59,052 nucleotides of DNA from Acetobacteraceae bacterium (lineage in GTDB: Bacteria; Pseudomonadota; Alphaproteobacteria; Acetobacterales; Acetobacteraceae): positions 1-59,052 of the forward strand of contig CANJLW010000027.1 in assembly GCA_947475245.1 (NCBI GenBank), given 5' to 3'. Below, piece after piece: positions 43,306 to 51,468 of the stretch. Every line of letters begins with the position of its first letter. Position 1 is the stretch's first letter. A program made the position numbers and the translations under genes. The notes beneath the pieces are model-generated. The model ran no database searches. It had not been told where the DNA came from and saw only the letters and a program-made list of their open reading frames with translations.

Positions 43306-44171
43306 ACCCGGCTATGAACGACGCGGCCCATCAGGCCGGAAGGCTTGATGGTCAGGACCGTGACGATGATGACCAGCGCCAAGGTCAGCTTCAGTTCGGT
43401 GCCGACGACATAGGCACCGCCCAGGTTCTCGATCACTCCAACGGCGAAGCCGCCGAGCACCGCGCCGAGGGGGCTGTCGATGCCGCCGAGAAGGGCGCCG
43501 GCGAAGGCGTAGAGCAGGATGCCGGACATCATGTTGGGGTCGAGGAACACGATCGGCGCGACCATGCAGCCCGCGACCGAACCGATCGCCGCGGCCAGGC
43601 CCCAGCCCAATGCCAGCATCCAGCCGACCCGCACGCCGACGAGGCGAGAGGAGACCGGATTGAACGCCGCCGCGCGCATGGCGAGACCCAGCCGGGTATG
43701 GCGGAAGAAGAGGTAGACGCCGATCAAAACGACCAGCGTGACGCCGGTCGAGCCGAGTTCGTGGCCCGACACGTATCCGCCCCACATCGGTTTACCCGGG
43801 AAGGGCGTTGGGAACTGTTTGATTGTGTAATCGAAAAACCAGCCGCTGAGGCTGTTCACGATCAGGAGCAATCCGACGAAGATGCCGACCGAAGACAAGA
43901 CCGGTGCGTTCTGCATCGGTCGCATCAGGATGCGTTCGATCAGCACACCGATGGCGAAGGAGACGATGAACGCCAGCCCGAACGCCAGCCAATAGGACAG
44001 GCCGGCATTGATGAAGGTCAGCGTGATATAGGTCGAGAATGTCGCCATCTCGCCCTGGGCGAAGTTCACGTGATGGGTCGCCTGGTAGATCATCACCAAG
44101 GCGAGCGCCACGCTGGCATAGATCCCTCCGGTCGCGATGCCGGAGATGACCTGGTGGATAAAGCCTTCCAA
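43302..44171 (-). CDS. livH: Branched-chain amino acid ABC transporter permease LivH
   Basis: A 289-residue permease. Diagnostic blocks are GGIYASVALALVMIYQATHHVNFAQGEMA near the N-terminus and the EAA-like loop TRLGLAMRAAAFNPVSSRLVGVRV. Forms the channel with LivM. Eleven bases after livF. Confidence 0.92.
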   Translation of the reverse strand: MEGFIHQVISGIATGGIYASVALALVMIYQATHHVNFAQGEMATFSTYITLTFINAGLSYWLAFGLAFIVSFAIGVLIERILMRPMQNAPVLSSVGIFVGLLLIVNSLSGWFFDYTIKQFPTPFPGKPMWGGYVSGHELGSTGVTLVVLIGVYLFFRHTRLGLAMRAAAFNPVSSRLVGVRVGWMLALGWGLAAAIGSVAGCMVAPIVFLDPNMMSGILLYAFAGALLGGIDSPLGAVLGGFAVGVIENLGGAYVVGTELKLTLALVIIVTVLTIKPSGLMGRVVHSRV

Positions 44172-44182
44172 AAGCGTATCCC

Positions 44183-44893
44183 CTAATAGCCCAGATAAGA
44201 GCGACGGATCGATTCGTCCTTGCCGATGTCGGCGGCCGGTCCGGACACGACGATGCGGCCGGTTTCCAGCAGGTAGGCGTAGTCCGCGAAGGCCAGCGCC
44301 ATGGAGGTATTCTGCTCGACGAGCAGCATGCTGACGTTCTCCTCGGCGCGGATGCGGCGCATGATGTCGAAGATCTCGCGCACGATCAGCGGCGCCAGAC
44401 CGACCGACGGCTCGTCCAGCAGCAACAGCTTCGGGCGCAGCAGCAGCGCGCGGGCGATTGCCAGCATTTGCTGTTCGCCGCCTGACAGCGTTCCCGCCTG
44501 TTGCCGAAAGCGTTCCTTCAGGCGCGGGAAGTAACCGAACATCCGTTCGAAATCCCCGGCCACGCCGCGATCGTTACGGGTATAGGCGCCGAGCTTCATG
44601 TTCTCCTCGACCGTGAGTTCCATGAAGGTGCCGCGACCGTCGGGGACATGGGCGATGCCCAGGCGCACGATGTCCTCGGTCGCCATGCCGACCAAGGACT
44701 TGCCGGCGAAGGTGATCTCTCCCTGCACCCGCAGCATGCCGCAAATGGCGCGCAAGGTGGTGGTCTTGCCCGCGCCGTTGGCGCCGAGAAGGGTGGTTAC
44801 GCCGCCTTCCTGCACGACGAAGTCCAGCCCGTGCAGCACCTTCGTCTCGCCGTATGCGGCGTGGAGGCCCTTTGCCTCAAGCAGCGCCGGCAT
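44183..44893 (-). CDS. livF: Branched-chain amino acid ABC transporter ATPase LivF
   Basis: A 236-residue ATPase. Walker A is GANGAGKTT, the signature LSGGEQQML, Walker B LLLLDEPSVGLAP, followed by the switch His in VEQNTSMA-type context. The start overlaps the livG end by 17 bases. Peripheral cytoplasmic subunit. Confidence 0.92.
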   Translation of the reverse strand: MPALLEAKGLHAAYGETKVLHGLDFVVQEGGVTTLLGANGAGKTTTLRAICGMLRVQGEITFAGKSLVGMATEDIVRLGIAHVPDGRGTFMELTVEENMKLGAYTRNDRGVAGDFERMFGYFPRLKERFRQQAGTLSGGEQQMLAIARALLLRPKLLLLDEPSVGLAPLIVREIFDIMRRIRAEENVSMLLVEQNTSMALAFADYAYLLETGRIVVSGPAADIGKDESIRRSYLGY

Positions 44894-45689
44894 GGTCGTC
44901 CTCCGTCGTTTCGCCGAGATAGGCGCGGATCACTTCCGGTTCGTTGCGTACGGCATCGGGCGTGCCGTCGGCGATCTTCAGACCGAACTCCAAGGCGACC
45001 ACCTTGTCGGAGATGCGCATCACCAGGCTCATGTGATGCTCGACCAGCAGCACGCTCAGCCGGAAGTGATCGCGGATGCGGTGGATCATGTCAGCGAGTT
45101 CGTCGACCTCGCTGTGGTTCAGCCCGCCGGCCGGTTCGTCGAGAAGCAGCAGCTTGGGCCGGCCGATCAACGCCCGTGCCAGCTCAACGCGCTTCTGCGT
45201 GCCGAACGGCAAGGCACCGGCGGGGGTAGAGGCAACGGCCTTCAGGTCGAGCAGTTCGAGCAGTTCGTTCAGGCGAGCCTCGGCGGCATTGTCCTCGGTG
45301 AACACAGCCGGCAGGCGCAACGCGTTGGCGAGGAAGCCGGTCTTACCCAGGTGATGCGCGCCGACCAGGATGTTGTCGCGCACGCTCAGCGGCTTGAACA
45401 GCGCCACGTTCTGGAACGTCCGCCCAAGGCCGAGGGACGCCATCCGATGGCGCGGCATGTTGGAGAGCGACGTGCCCTCGAACACGATATCGCCCTCGAT
45501 ATGGCGGTAGATGCCGCTGATGCAGTTGAACAGCGTTGTCTTGCCGGAACCGTTCGGACCGATCAGGCCGCAGATCTGCCCGTGGCCGACATCGAACGAA
45601 ACGCCGCCCAACGCCATGACGCCGCCGAAGCGCATCTTCACACCGGTGATGCGGAGCAACGGTGCCGAACGATCGGGCTGCGTCACCAT
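44877..45689 (-). CDS. livG: Branched-chain amino acid ABC transporter ATPase LivG
   Basis: A 270-residue ATPase: Walker A GPNGSGKTT, the LivG-specific GLGRTFQNVALF segment, Walker B LLLLDEPAGGLNHSE, and VEHHMSLVM. The ABC signature is degenerate (PFGTQKRVELARAL replaces LSGGQ), as is common in LivG. First gene of the operon livG-livF-livH-livM. No livK/livJ binding-protein gene is in the window, so the substrate (amino acid, urea, or aromatic acid) cannot be assigned. Confidence 0.92.
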   Translation of the reverse strand: MVTQPDRSAPLLRITGVKMRFGGVMALGGVSFDVGHGQICGLIGPNGSGKTTLFNCISGIYRHIEGDIVFEGTSLSNMPRHRMASLGLGRTFQNVALFKPLSVRDNILVGAHHLGKTGFLANALRLPAVFTEDNAAEARLNELLELLDLKAVASTPAGALPFGTQKRVELARALIGRPKLLLLDEPAGGLNHSEVDELADMIHRIRDHFRLSVLLVEHHMSLVMRISDKVVALEFGLKIADGTPDAVRNEPEVIRAYLGETTEDDHAGAA

Positions 45690-45821
45690 GTCGTCACCGT
45701 CTTCGGATAATCGCGTGGCGTTCGGCTTGACATGCGTCCCCTCGGTTTGAATGACCGCGCGGGTTCATCCCAGCCGGTTCTTGTCATTGTGGCCCGGAAA
45801 CTGACGAAGCCACGCGGCATA

Positions 45822-45845
45822 GTCAATCCGGTGGGGTCAATCCGG
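45822..45845. promoter_or_regulatory. Direct repeat GTCAATCCGG, 14-base period, in liv/panE-like divergent region
   Basis: Two identical ten-base copies start at 45822 and 45836 in the 242-base gap between livG (starts 45689, minus) and the ketopantoate-reductase-like gene (starts 45932, plus). Candidate regulator site or -35 neighbourhood for the liv operon. No gene is seen in this gap. Confidence 0.4.
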
Positions 45846-45931
45846 CAGGGAAGCGCCTTCCCCCTTGACCCGAGCCGCTCAGCACGGACACTACCGTCCA
45901 ACAGAGAGCCGGACAGAGGAAACACAGGACG

Positions 45932-46996
45932 ATGGGTAAGAGAATCGCGGTTGTCGGCGCAGGCGCCGTCGGTGGCTATATCGGCGCGCATCTGACCGCG
46001 GGTGGTCATGACGTGACGCTGATCGATCCCTGGCCGGATCATGTCGAAGCGCTCAAAAGCAACGGCATGGAAATCTTCGGCATGACGCCCGAGGAACGCA
46101 TGACCGTTAAGGTGAACGCGATGCACCTGACGGAGGTGCAGAACCTCGCCAAGCAAAAGCCGATCGACATCGCCTTCGTCGCGGTCAAGTCCTATGATAC
46201 TGTCTGGGCAACGACCATGATCCGGCAGTACCTGTCGTCGTCGGGCTGCGTGGTATCGACGCAGAACTGCATCAACGAAGAACGCGTGGCCGGCGTGGTC
46301 GGCTGGGGACGCACTCTGGGCTGCATCGTAACCGGCGGCGTCGGTGTCGATCTGTACCAGCCCGGCCATATCCGTCGCGGCTATGCCAAGCGGGCCGATA
46401 TCACCTCGTTCTATATCGGAGAGCCGAGCGGCAAGATCACGAAACGGTCGGAAGAGATCGCGGATATCATGAGCTGCGTCGATGCCTCCAAGGCAACCGA
46501 CAACCTGTGGGGCGAGCGTTGGACCAAGCTCTGCGTCAACGGGATGCGTAACGGCGTTTCCGCCGCCACCGGCATGGGCGGCAATGCCCGCGATCAACAC
46601 GACGCGGTCCGTCGCGTCTGCATTCAACTCGGCGGCGAGTCCGTCCGGGTCGGTCAGGCGCTTGGCTACAAGCTGGGCAAGGTCGGCGCGCTGCCGCCGG
46701 AAACCCTGGCAAAGGCCATGGAAGGCGATCGCGCCGCCTATGCCGAGATCGAGAAGCTGATGGTCAGCGGCGGTGCCGGACAGGCCGAGCGCAGCGACTA
46801 TCAGCGGCCGTCGATGGCGCAGGACATGGAAAAGGGCCGGCGCACGGAAATCGAGTTCATGAACGGGTTCATCGCCAGCGAGGGCGCTCGTGTCGGTGTT
46901 GCGGCCCCGACACATGAAATGCTCACCCGCCAGGTGCTCCGCGTTGAGCGTAACGAAATCTCCGCTCGGCCTGAAAACGTCCTCCTCAACAGCTGA
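45932..46996 (+). CDS. Ketopantoate reductase (PanE/ApbA) family protein
   Basis: A 354-residue NADPH-dependent reductase of the 2-dehydropantoate 2-reductase group. IAVVGAGAVGGYIGAHL starts the Rossmann domain; KSYDT is the conserved Lys loop; KLCVNGMRNGVSAATGM leads the C-terminal helical domain, with RPSMAQDMEKGRRTEIEFMNGF closely matching PanE (S-M-x-x-D and E-x-x-x-x-N-G). It is ~50 residues longer than typical PanE and may act on another 2-keto acid or beta-hydroxy acid. Followed by a methyltransferase after 18 bases. Confidence 0.82.
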   Translation: MGKRIAVVGAGAVGGYIGAHLTAGGHDVTLIDPWPDHVEALKSNGMEIFGMTPEERMTVKVNAMHLTEVQNLAKQKPIDIAFVAVKSYDTVWATTMIRQYLSSSGCVVSTQNCINEERVAGVVGWGRTLGCIVTGGVGVDLYQPGHIRRGYAKRADITSFYIGEPSGKITKRSEEIADIMSCVDASKATDNLWGERWTKLCVNGMRNGVSAATGMGGNARDQHDAVRRVCIQLGGESVRVGQALGYKLGKVGALPPETLAKAMEGDRAAYAEIEKLMVSGGAGQAERSDYQRPSMAQDMEKGRRTEIEFMNGFIASEGARVGVAAPTHEMLTRQVLRVERNEISARPENVLLNS

Positions 46997-47014
46997 CGAC
47001 ATCGGACATCGACC

Positions 47015-47845
47015 ATGACTGAACCCGATTGGCTTCGCCTGAACCGCGCCAATTGGGACGAGCGGGTCGGTGTCCATCTCGGCCCCCGCGGCTACGATCT
47101 GGTCGACCTGCGGCAAGGGCGCGGCCGCATGAACGCGATCGAGGAGGCGGAGCTTGGCTCCGTCGCCGGCCTCGACGTCGTTCATCTGCAATGTCATTTC
47201 GGACGCGACAGCCTGTGCCTGGCGCAGCGCGGCGCGGCGTCCGTGGTTGGGTTGGATTTCTCCCCACCCGCCATCGAGGCAGCGCGCGCGCTGGCCGCCG
47301 AGCTTGGACTGGCGGATCGAACACGCTTCGTGCTGTCGAACCTGTACGACGCCCGCGCCGCCATCGACGCGCCCGCGTCCTTCGATCTTGCTTATGTCAC
47401 CTGGGGCGCGCTGTGCTGGCTGCCCGATGTCGCGGAATGGGCGCGCATCGTCGCGCACTTCCTGCGGCCGGGCGGGTCGCTGTACCTTGCGGAAGCGCAT
47501 CCGGCCGCGCTGGTGTTCGACGATCTGGTGCCGGGCACCGACGGTCGCCCGGGCTGGTTCGTGCCATACCGTCACGACGGCCCACTCACCATCGACGAAG
47601 TCCGCGACTTCATGGATCCCGAGGCTCGGCTTACCAACAGTCGCACCCATCAATTCATGCACCCGATCGGCGATGTCATCGGCGCGCTGCTTGGCGCCGG
47701 TTTGAGGCTGGAATGGTTCCACGAGCACGATGCCATCACCTGGCGCATGTTTGCCTGTCAGACCAAAGGGACGGACGGGTTGTACCGCTGGCCCGATAAG
47801 CCTTGGCTGCCGCTTGCGTATTCTCTTCGCGCCCGAAAGGATTGA
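47015..47845 (+). CDS. Class I SAM-dependent methyltransferase
   Basis: A 276-residue methyltransferase. Motif I is unusual but recognisable as VVHLQCHFGRDSLCLAQRG, followed by VVGLDFSPPAIEAARALA and the motif IV region FDLAYVTWGALCWL. The N-terminal NRANWDERVGVH is typical of this subgroup. Acceptor unknown. Two bases separate its stop from the next SDR start, so the two are coupled. Confidence 0.82.
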   Translation: MTEPDWLRLNRANWDERVGVHLGPRGYDLVDLRQGRGRMNAIEEAELGSVAGLDVVHLQCHFGRDSLCLAQRGAASVVGLDFSPPAIEAARALAAELGLADRTRFVLSNLYDARAAIDAPASFDLAYVTWGALCWLPDVAEWARIVAHFLRPGGSLYLAEAHPAALVFDDLVPGTDGRPGWFVPYRHDGPLTIDEVRDFMDPEARLTNSRTHQFMHPIGDVIGALLGAGLRLEWFHEHDAITWRMFACQTKGTDGLYRWPDKPWLPLAYSLRARKD

Positions 47846-47847
47846 CC

Positions 47848-48627
47848 ATGCAGTTGAAAGACAAAGTCGCGTTGGTGACCGGTGCCGGTCAGGGCATCGG
47901 ACGAGCCTGCGCCGTGGCGCTGGCCGAGGCCGGGGCGCACGTGATCGTTGCCGATATCAACGGCCAGACGGTGGAGGAAACCGCCGCCGCCGTCATGTCG
48001 TTCCAGCGGCGAAGCCTTGCGCTGCAAGCCGATGTCGGCGACGTGCAGGAGATCGACGGCATCGTCGGCCGTGCCATCGCGGAGTTCGGCCGCATCGACA
48101 TTTCGGTCAACAACGCCGGCGTCACGCGGCGCGCCGACATCATGGACCTGACGGAACACGACTGGGATCGTATCCATCGCGTCAATGCCAAGGGCGTGTT
48201 CTTCTGCCTGCAACGTGTCGCGCGGGAGATGATCGCGGCCGGCGGCGGGCGGATCATCAACATCGCCTCCATCGCCGGCAAAGGCTATATCGGCACCTCG
48301 AACGCCGCCTATGCCGCCAGCAAGGGGGCCGTGATCGCGCTGACGAAGACGGCGGCGCAGCAACTGGGTAAGCACGACATCACCGTCAACTCCATCTGCC
48401 CCGGCGTCACGCGCACCGCTCTGTCGCAGGACAACCTGCGCACGCGGGCGCAGCAGCAGGGCGTGACGATGGAGGAAATGGAACGTATCCGAGCCGAAGT
48501 CATTCCGCTGCGTCGCGCGAACGACCCCGAGGATATCGCCGCCATGGCTGTCTTCCTGGCTTCGCCGGGCGCGCGCAACATCACCGGGCAGTCCTATAAC
48601 GTCGACGGCGGCATCATCCCGGATTGA
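47848..48627 (+). CDS. SDR family oxidoreductase (3-oxoacyl-ACP reductase-like)
   Basis: A 259-residue classical SDR: TGAGQGIGRACAVALAEAG, NNAGVTRR, and catalytic AAYAASKGAV; C-terminal NITGQSYNVDGGIIPD is the usual end. The ATG at 47848 with AAAGGA upstream is preferred to a frame extension to 47803. Convergent with the RES toxin gene, with no gap between stop codons. Confidence 0.85.
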   Translation: MQLKDKVALVTGAGQGIGRACAVALAEAGAHVIVADINGQTVEETAAAVMSFQRRSLALQADVGDVQEIDGIVGRAIAEFGRIDISVNNAGVTRRADIMDLTEHDWDRIHRVNAKGVFFCLQRVAREMIAAGGGRIINIASIAGKGYIGTSNAAYAASKGAVIALTKTAAQQLGKHDITVNSICPGVTRTALSQDNLRTRAQQQGVTMEEMERIRAEVIPLRRANDPEDIAAMAVFLASPGARNITGQSYNVDGGIIPD

Positions 48628-49089
48628 TCAAGGCCGCGGTGCAAGCAGGCGTGGGTCCCAGCGGACGGTATCCTCCTCGCCGACCGTTATGGTGGCGAAA
48701 TCGGGATGCAGCGGGTTGACGATCGCGTTCATGTCCATGCCGCCGGTGATAACCGACGGTACCAGCAGCACCAAACCGGTCTTCCCGCGCAGCCAATCAT
48801 TACCCGCCCGACGCGATGTATCGGGCGGGATTGCATCCCAATTCGGAACGTCATCCGCCTGTAATCGTTGTATTATCGCATCATTGGGGATATCGACGAC
48901 GATGTGGCGCAATCCCGGCGGCACGCGGCCGGTGTTGGCGTGTACCAGAACTTCGAGCACCGCCGCCGCGTAGGAGGTGGAGGCATAGATCGCCGGCGTG
49001 CCCGGCAGGTTCCAGCGTCCGCCCTTAAGCCGAGCGCCCTCGCCACTCCAGACCGGGAAAAGGGCGCTGCCGATCCGCCACAGGCGCAT
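48628..49089 (-). CDS. RES-domain toxin of a type II toxin-antitoxin pair
   Basis: A 153-residue RES protein. Motifs: LWRIGS at the start, GGRWN at residues 23-27 with R25, E46 in AAVLEVLVH, and S112 in LLVPSV, matching the Arg-Glu-Ser set that names the family. Characterised RES toxins consume NAD+. Its ATG directly follows the stop of the antitoxin gene, so the pair is one transcript with the antitoxin first. Confidence 0.88.
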   Translation of the reverse strand: MRLWRIGSALFPVWSGEGARLKGGRWNLPGTPAIYASTSYAAAVLEVLVHANTGRVPPGLRHIVVDIPNDAIIQRLQADDVPNWDAIPPDTSRRAGNDWLRGKTGLVLLVPSVITGGMDMNAIVNPLHPDFATITVGEEDTVRWDPRLLAPRP

Positions 49090-49536
49090 TCAGACCGGCA
49101 GACCAAACGCCAGGGAGTCGAGTATGCTTTCGACCGCGCGCCCGCCGCGTTCGGACATGGCCGCTTCGATCGGAGAGCGCTGAGCAAGTTCCGGGTGCGG
49201 GCGGCGCATGAACAATCGTGCTTCTTCCAGGTCGTCGAAGATCTTGAAGGCATAGGCAAACAGGTTCGAAAGGCGTTCGGTCTGTTCGCTTTGGTAGGGA
49301 GTCAGCGTGCCGCGACGGCTGAGGCTGGATTTCGGCACGATCGCATGCACGATTTTCGTTGCTTCGACCGTGTTGCCGGTCACCAGCAGCGCCACGGTTC
49401 GCACCCTGTCGCTGGACAGCAGTTCCGCCGGATCACGTTCCATCGAAAAGGATGCGGGAGCTTCGCGGAGTTGCAAATAGGGGCCGGGTTCGTGTGTGGG
49501 AAAGTCCCGGCCATCCCAGGGATCGTTCGGTTTCAT
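49090..49536 (-). CDS. Antitoxin with Xre/MbcA/ParS C-terminal toxin-binding domain
   Basis: A 148-residue cognate antitoxin. The C-terminal domain is clear: SEQTERLSNLFAYAFKIF, DLEEARLFMRRPHPELAQRSPIEAA and the end AVESILDSLAFGLPV. The N-terminal half is basic and helical, presumably the DNA-binding Xre-like part, though a canonical HTH is not obvious to me. AGAGG lies a few bases before the ATG. Expected to autorepress the promoter at 49554-49583. Confidence 0.87.
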   Translation of the reverse strand: MKPNDPWDGRDFPTHEPGPYLQLREAPASFSMERDPAELLSSDRVRTVALLVTGNTVEATKIVHAIVPKSSLSRRGTLTPYQSEQTERLSNLFAYAFKIFDDLEEARLFMRRPHPELAQRSPIEAAMSERGGRAVESILDSLAFGLPV

Positions 49537-49553
49537 TTGGACCTCTGGGATGA

Positions 49554-49583
49554 ACCATATGGGAGTTGGGGTGGCGATGTCAA
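49554..49583 (-). promoter_or_regulatory. Toxin-antitoxin promoter with candidate operator
   Basis: Consensus TTGACA (49583-49578), 18-base spacer, TATGGT (49559-49554), 18 bases before the antitoxin ATG. A perfect CCATATGG palindrome (49555-49562) overlaps the -10 and is a candidate repressor site. Confidence 0.6.
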
Positions 49584-49590
49584 AGGAATT

Positions 49591-50637
49591 TCAAATTGCG
49601 ATCCGGTAGACCCGCGCGGCGGTTCCCGCGAACAGGGCCGCTTTTTCGCTGTCCGACGCGCCGGCGGAGATGCGTTTGAAGGCGTTCCAGCAGGCGGTGT
49701 AGTCGCAGGACTGTTTGTCGACGGGGAAGTTGCTCTCGTACATGCCGCGATCGACGCCGAAGGCTTCGATGCAGGTTTCCAGGAACGGCCGCCAGGTTTC
49801 CGCCAATAGTTCCGACGACGGCGGATCGGCGCGCAGATGCAGATCGAAGCCGAAGATCAGCATCCCGAGACCGCCGAGCTTGACGACGACGTTGGGGCAG
49901 GTGGCGAGTTCCTGGATGGAGCGCTTCCAGCGTTGGAACTCTTCGCTTGTGTTCTGGGAGTAAGGACCGACGCCGAGATAGCCGCCGACATGGTTCAGGA
50001 TGATGGTGGTTTCGGGGAAGGCGCGGGCGAGGGCGGTGATTTCGGAGAGTTGGGGATGATAGCACCAGCCCTCGAACGTCAGGCCCAGCTTGGCCAGTTG
50101 CGCGAAACCGGCGCGCCAGGTGGCATCCTTGGAGATGCCTTCCTCGACAAAGCGGGAGACATGCTTGCCGACGTCGGAGGCATCGTAGGGGATTGACCAG
50201 CGGATGCCGCGCATACGCCCGCCGGTCAGCGCGATCTGCTTTTCCAGCACGTCGCGCACGCCTTCGCCCAGGCGCAGGTCGGCGTGTCCGACGATGGCGG
50301 CGGCGACACGGGTGGGGCCGTAGCCGCCCGAGGCGCTCATGGCCGAGATGCCGTTGACGAACTCCACTTCCCCCAGTGGGCGTTCGGCGTCGGTGGCACC
50401 GGCGCGATAATGGGTGCGGCATTCGATGAAGACGGTGGCCTTGACGTTATGGCCGCCGCCGATGTCGGCCAGGATGTGGGGCAGCAAATAGGGGCCGCGG
50501 TCGTCGTCCCACAGATGGTGGTGCGGGTCGATGATCGGCAGATCGGGTTCCAGCGCCTGTTCGGTGCGCGCCCGCGCGATCCAGCGGTTCAGCGCGATGC
50601 TGTGCCGATGGGAATTGCCGTTGAAGGGAGGGGCCAT
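49591..50637 (-). CDS. Amidohydrolase family protein (lactonase-like TIM barrel)
   Basis: A 348-residue amidohydrolase. The metal pair lies in PIIDPHHHLWDD (residues ~34-45), with TVFIECRTHYR, RGIRWS, LTFEGWCYHPQLSE, TTIILNHVGGYLG and the late NFPVDKQSC aspartate. Similar enzymes hydrolyse lactones or decarboxylate aromatic acids. No leader. It follows the hydratase-like gene by 16 bases; together with ribokinase these form a minus-strand operon. Confidence 0.83.
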   Translation of the reverse strand: MAPPFNGNSHRHSIALNRWIARARTEQALEPDLPIIDPHHHLWDDDRGPYLLPHILADIGGGHNVKATVFIECRTHYRAGATDAERPLGEVEFVNGISAMSASGGYGPTRVAAAIVGHADLRLGEGVRDVLEKQIALTGGRMRGIRWSIPYDASDVGKHVSRFVEEGISKDATWRAGFAQLAKLGLTFEGWCYHPQLSEITALARAFPETTIILNHVGGYLGVGPYSQNTSEEFQRWKRSIQELATCPNVVVKLGGLGMLIFGFDLHLRADPPSSELLAETWRPFLETCIEAFGVDRGMYESNFPVDKQSCDYTACWNAFKRISAGASDSEKAALFAGTAARVYRIAI

Positions 50638-50653
50638 GGGTGCGGACTTTCCG

Positions 50654-51409
50654 TCAGACGGTAAAGGTGACTTCGGCGGAACCGAGGCCTTCGAAGGTCA
50701 CGCCGCAGACATCGCCGGGATTCAGGAACTTCAGGCCGGTGTACGATCCGCAGGTCACGAATTGTCCGGCGCGGACGCCGCCTTTTTCGCGCCACAGGTT
50801 CGCGAGGATGACGGCGACGCCGAGCGGATCGCCGATGGGATGGCCGCCGTTTTTCTCGAGATCGACCTTGCCGTTGACGGTCAGGGTGACCTTGATCTCG
50901 CCCAGGTTCAGATGGCGCCAGTTCGCGGTGGGGGTTGCATAGACCAGGCCGCCGTTGCTGATGGAATCGGCGAGTTTCTCCAGATTCGTGAGTTTCGCGT
51001 CCATCGCGTAGCGGCTGTGCACGACTTCGATCGCCGCGCAGGCGTCGACGACGGCGGCGACCTCGTTACGGGTATAGGGGGCGGCGCGGGCGGGCAGATC
51101 GCGGCGGAAGATGAAGGCGACTTCGCCTTCCACGCCGCATTGCGGGACCGTGGCGGCGGGCAGGTCGCAGGGCGACGGCAGGATGGTGCCGCCGTAGATC
51201 ACGCCGCGGGTGGCATCGTCGTTGACCGGCTTCATGGCCTTGAACCCGGCGATGAGTTGGCCGAGTTGGGCGGAAACGGCATCCTGGATGGCGTGGGCTT
51301 CGGGGATGGAGGTGGGTTTCAGGTCGTCGGGCAGGCCACCGAGCGGCTGCATGTCGCGGCGGGCGCGGACCAGGATGGCGGCGGCGCGTTGGATCGCAAT
51401 GTTGTCCAT
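50654..51409 (-). CDS. 2-keto-4-pentenoate hydratase / fumarylacetoacetase-family protein
   Basis: A 251-residue member of the FAH/MhpD fold. Acidic metal residues appear in CGVEGEVAF and AAIEVVHSRY, with SNGGLVYATP and GQFVTCGSYTG in the C-terminal half. MhpD-type enzymes add water to 2-hydroxypenta-2,4-dienoate in meta-cleavage pathways; decarboxylase relatives look alike. The ATG at 51409 is used; the frame continues upstream within rbsK without support. Second gene of the minus-strand operon. Confidence 0.83.
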   Translation of the reverse strand: MDNIAIQRAAAILVRARRDMQPLGGLPDDLKPTSIPEAHAIQDAVSAQLGQLIAGFKAMKPVNDDATRGVIYGGTILPSPCDLPAATVPQCGVEGEVAFIFRRDLPARAAPYTRNEVAAVVDACAAIEVVHSRYAMDAKLTNLEKLADSISNGGLVYATPTANWRHLNLGEIKVTLTVNGKVDLEKNGGHPIGDPLGVAVILANLWREKGGVRAGQFVTCGSYTGLKFLNPGDVCGVTFEGLGSAEVTFTV

Positions 51410-51468
51410 GGGCTGTACAATTCCCCCTCGGGTTGTTTGCCCCAATCTGCCATGGGGCGTTGTATTTG

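Noticed and set aside
41578-43317. 579-codon plus-strand frame antisense to rnhB and livM
   Set aside because: Polar, repetitive shadow composition; both genes beneath it have clear family motifs.
48628-49583. Genomic island or prophage around the toxin-antitoxin pair
   Set aside because: No integrase, tRNA, direct flanking repeats or composition shift are visible; an isolated module is the simpler reading.
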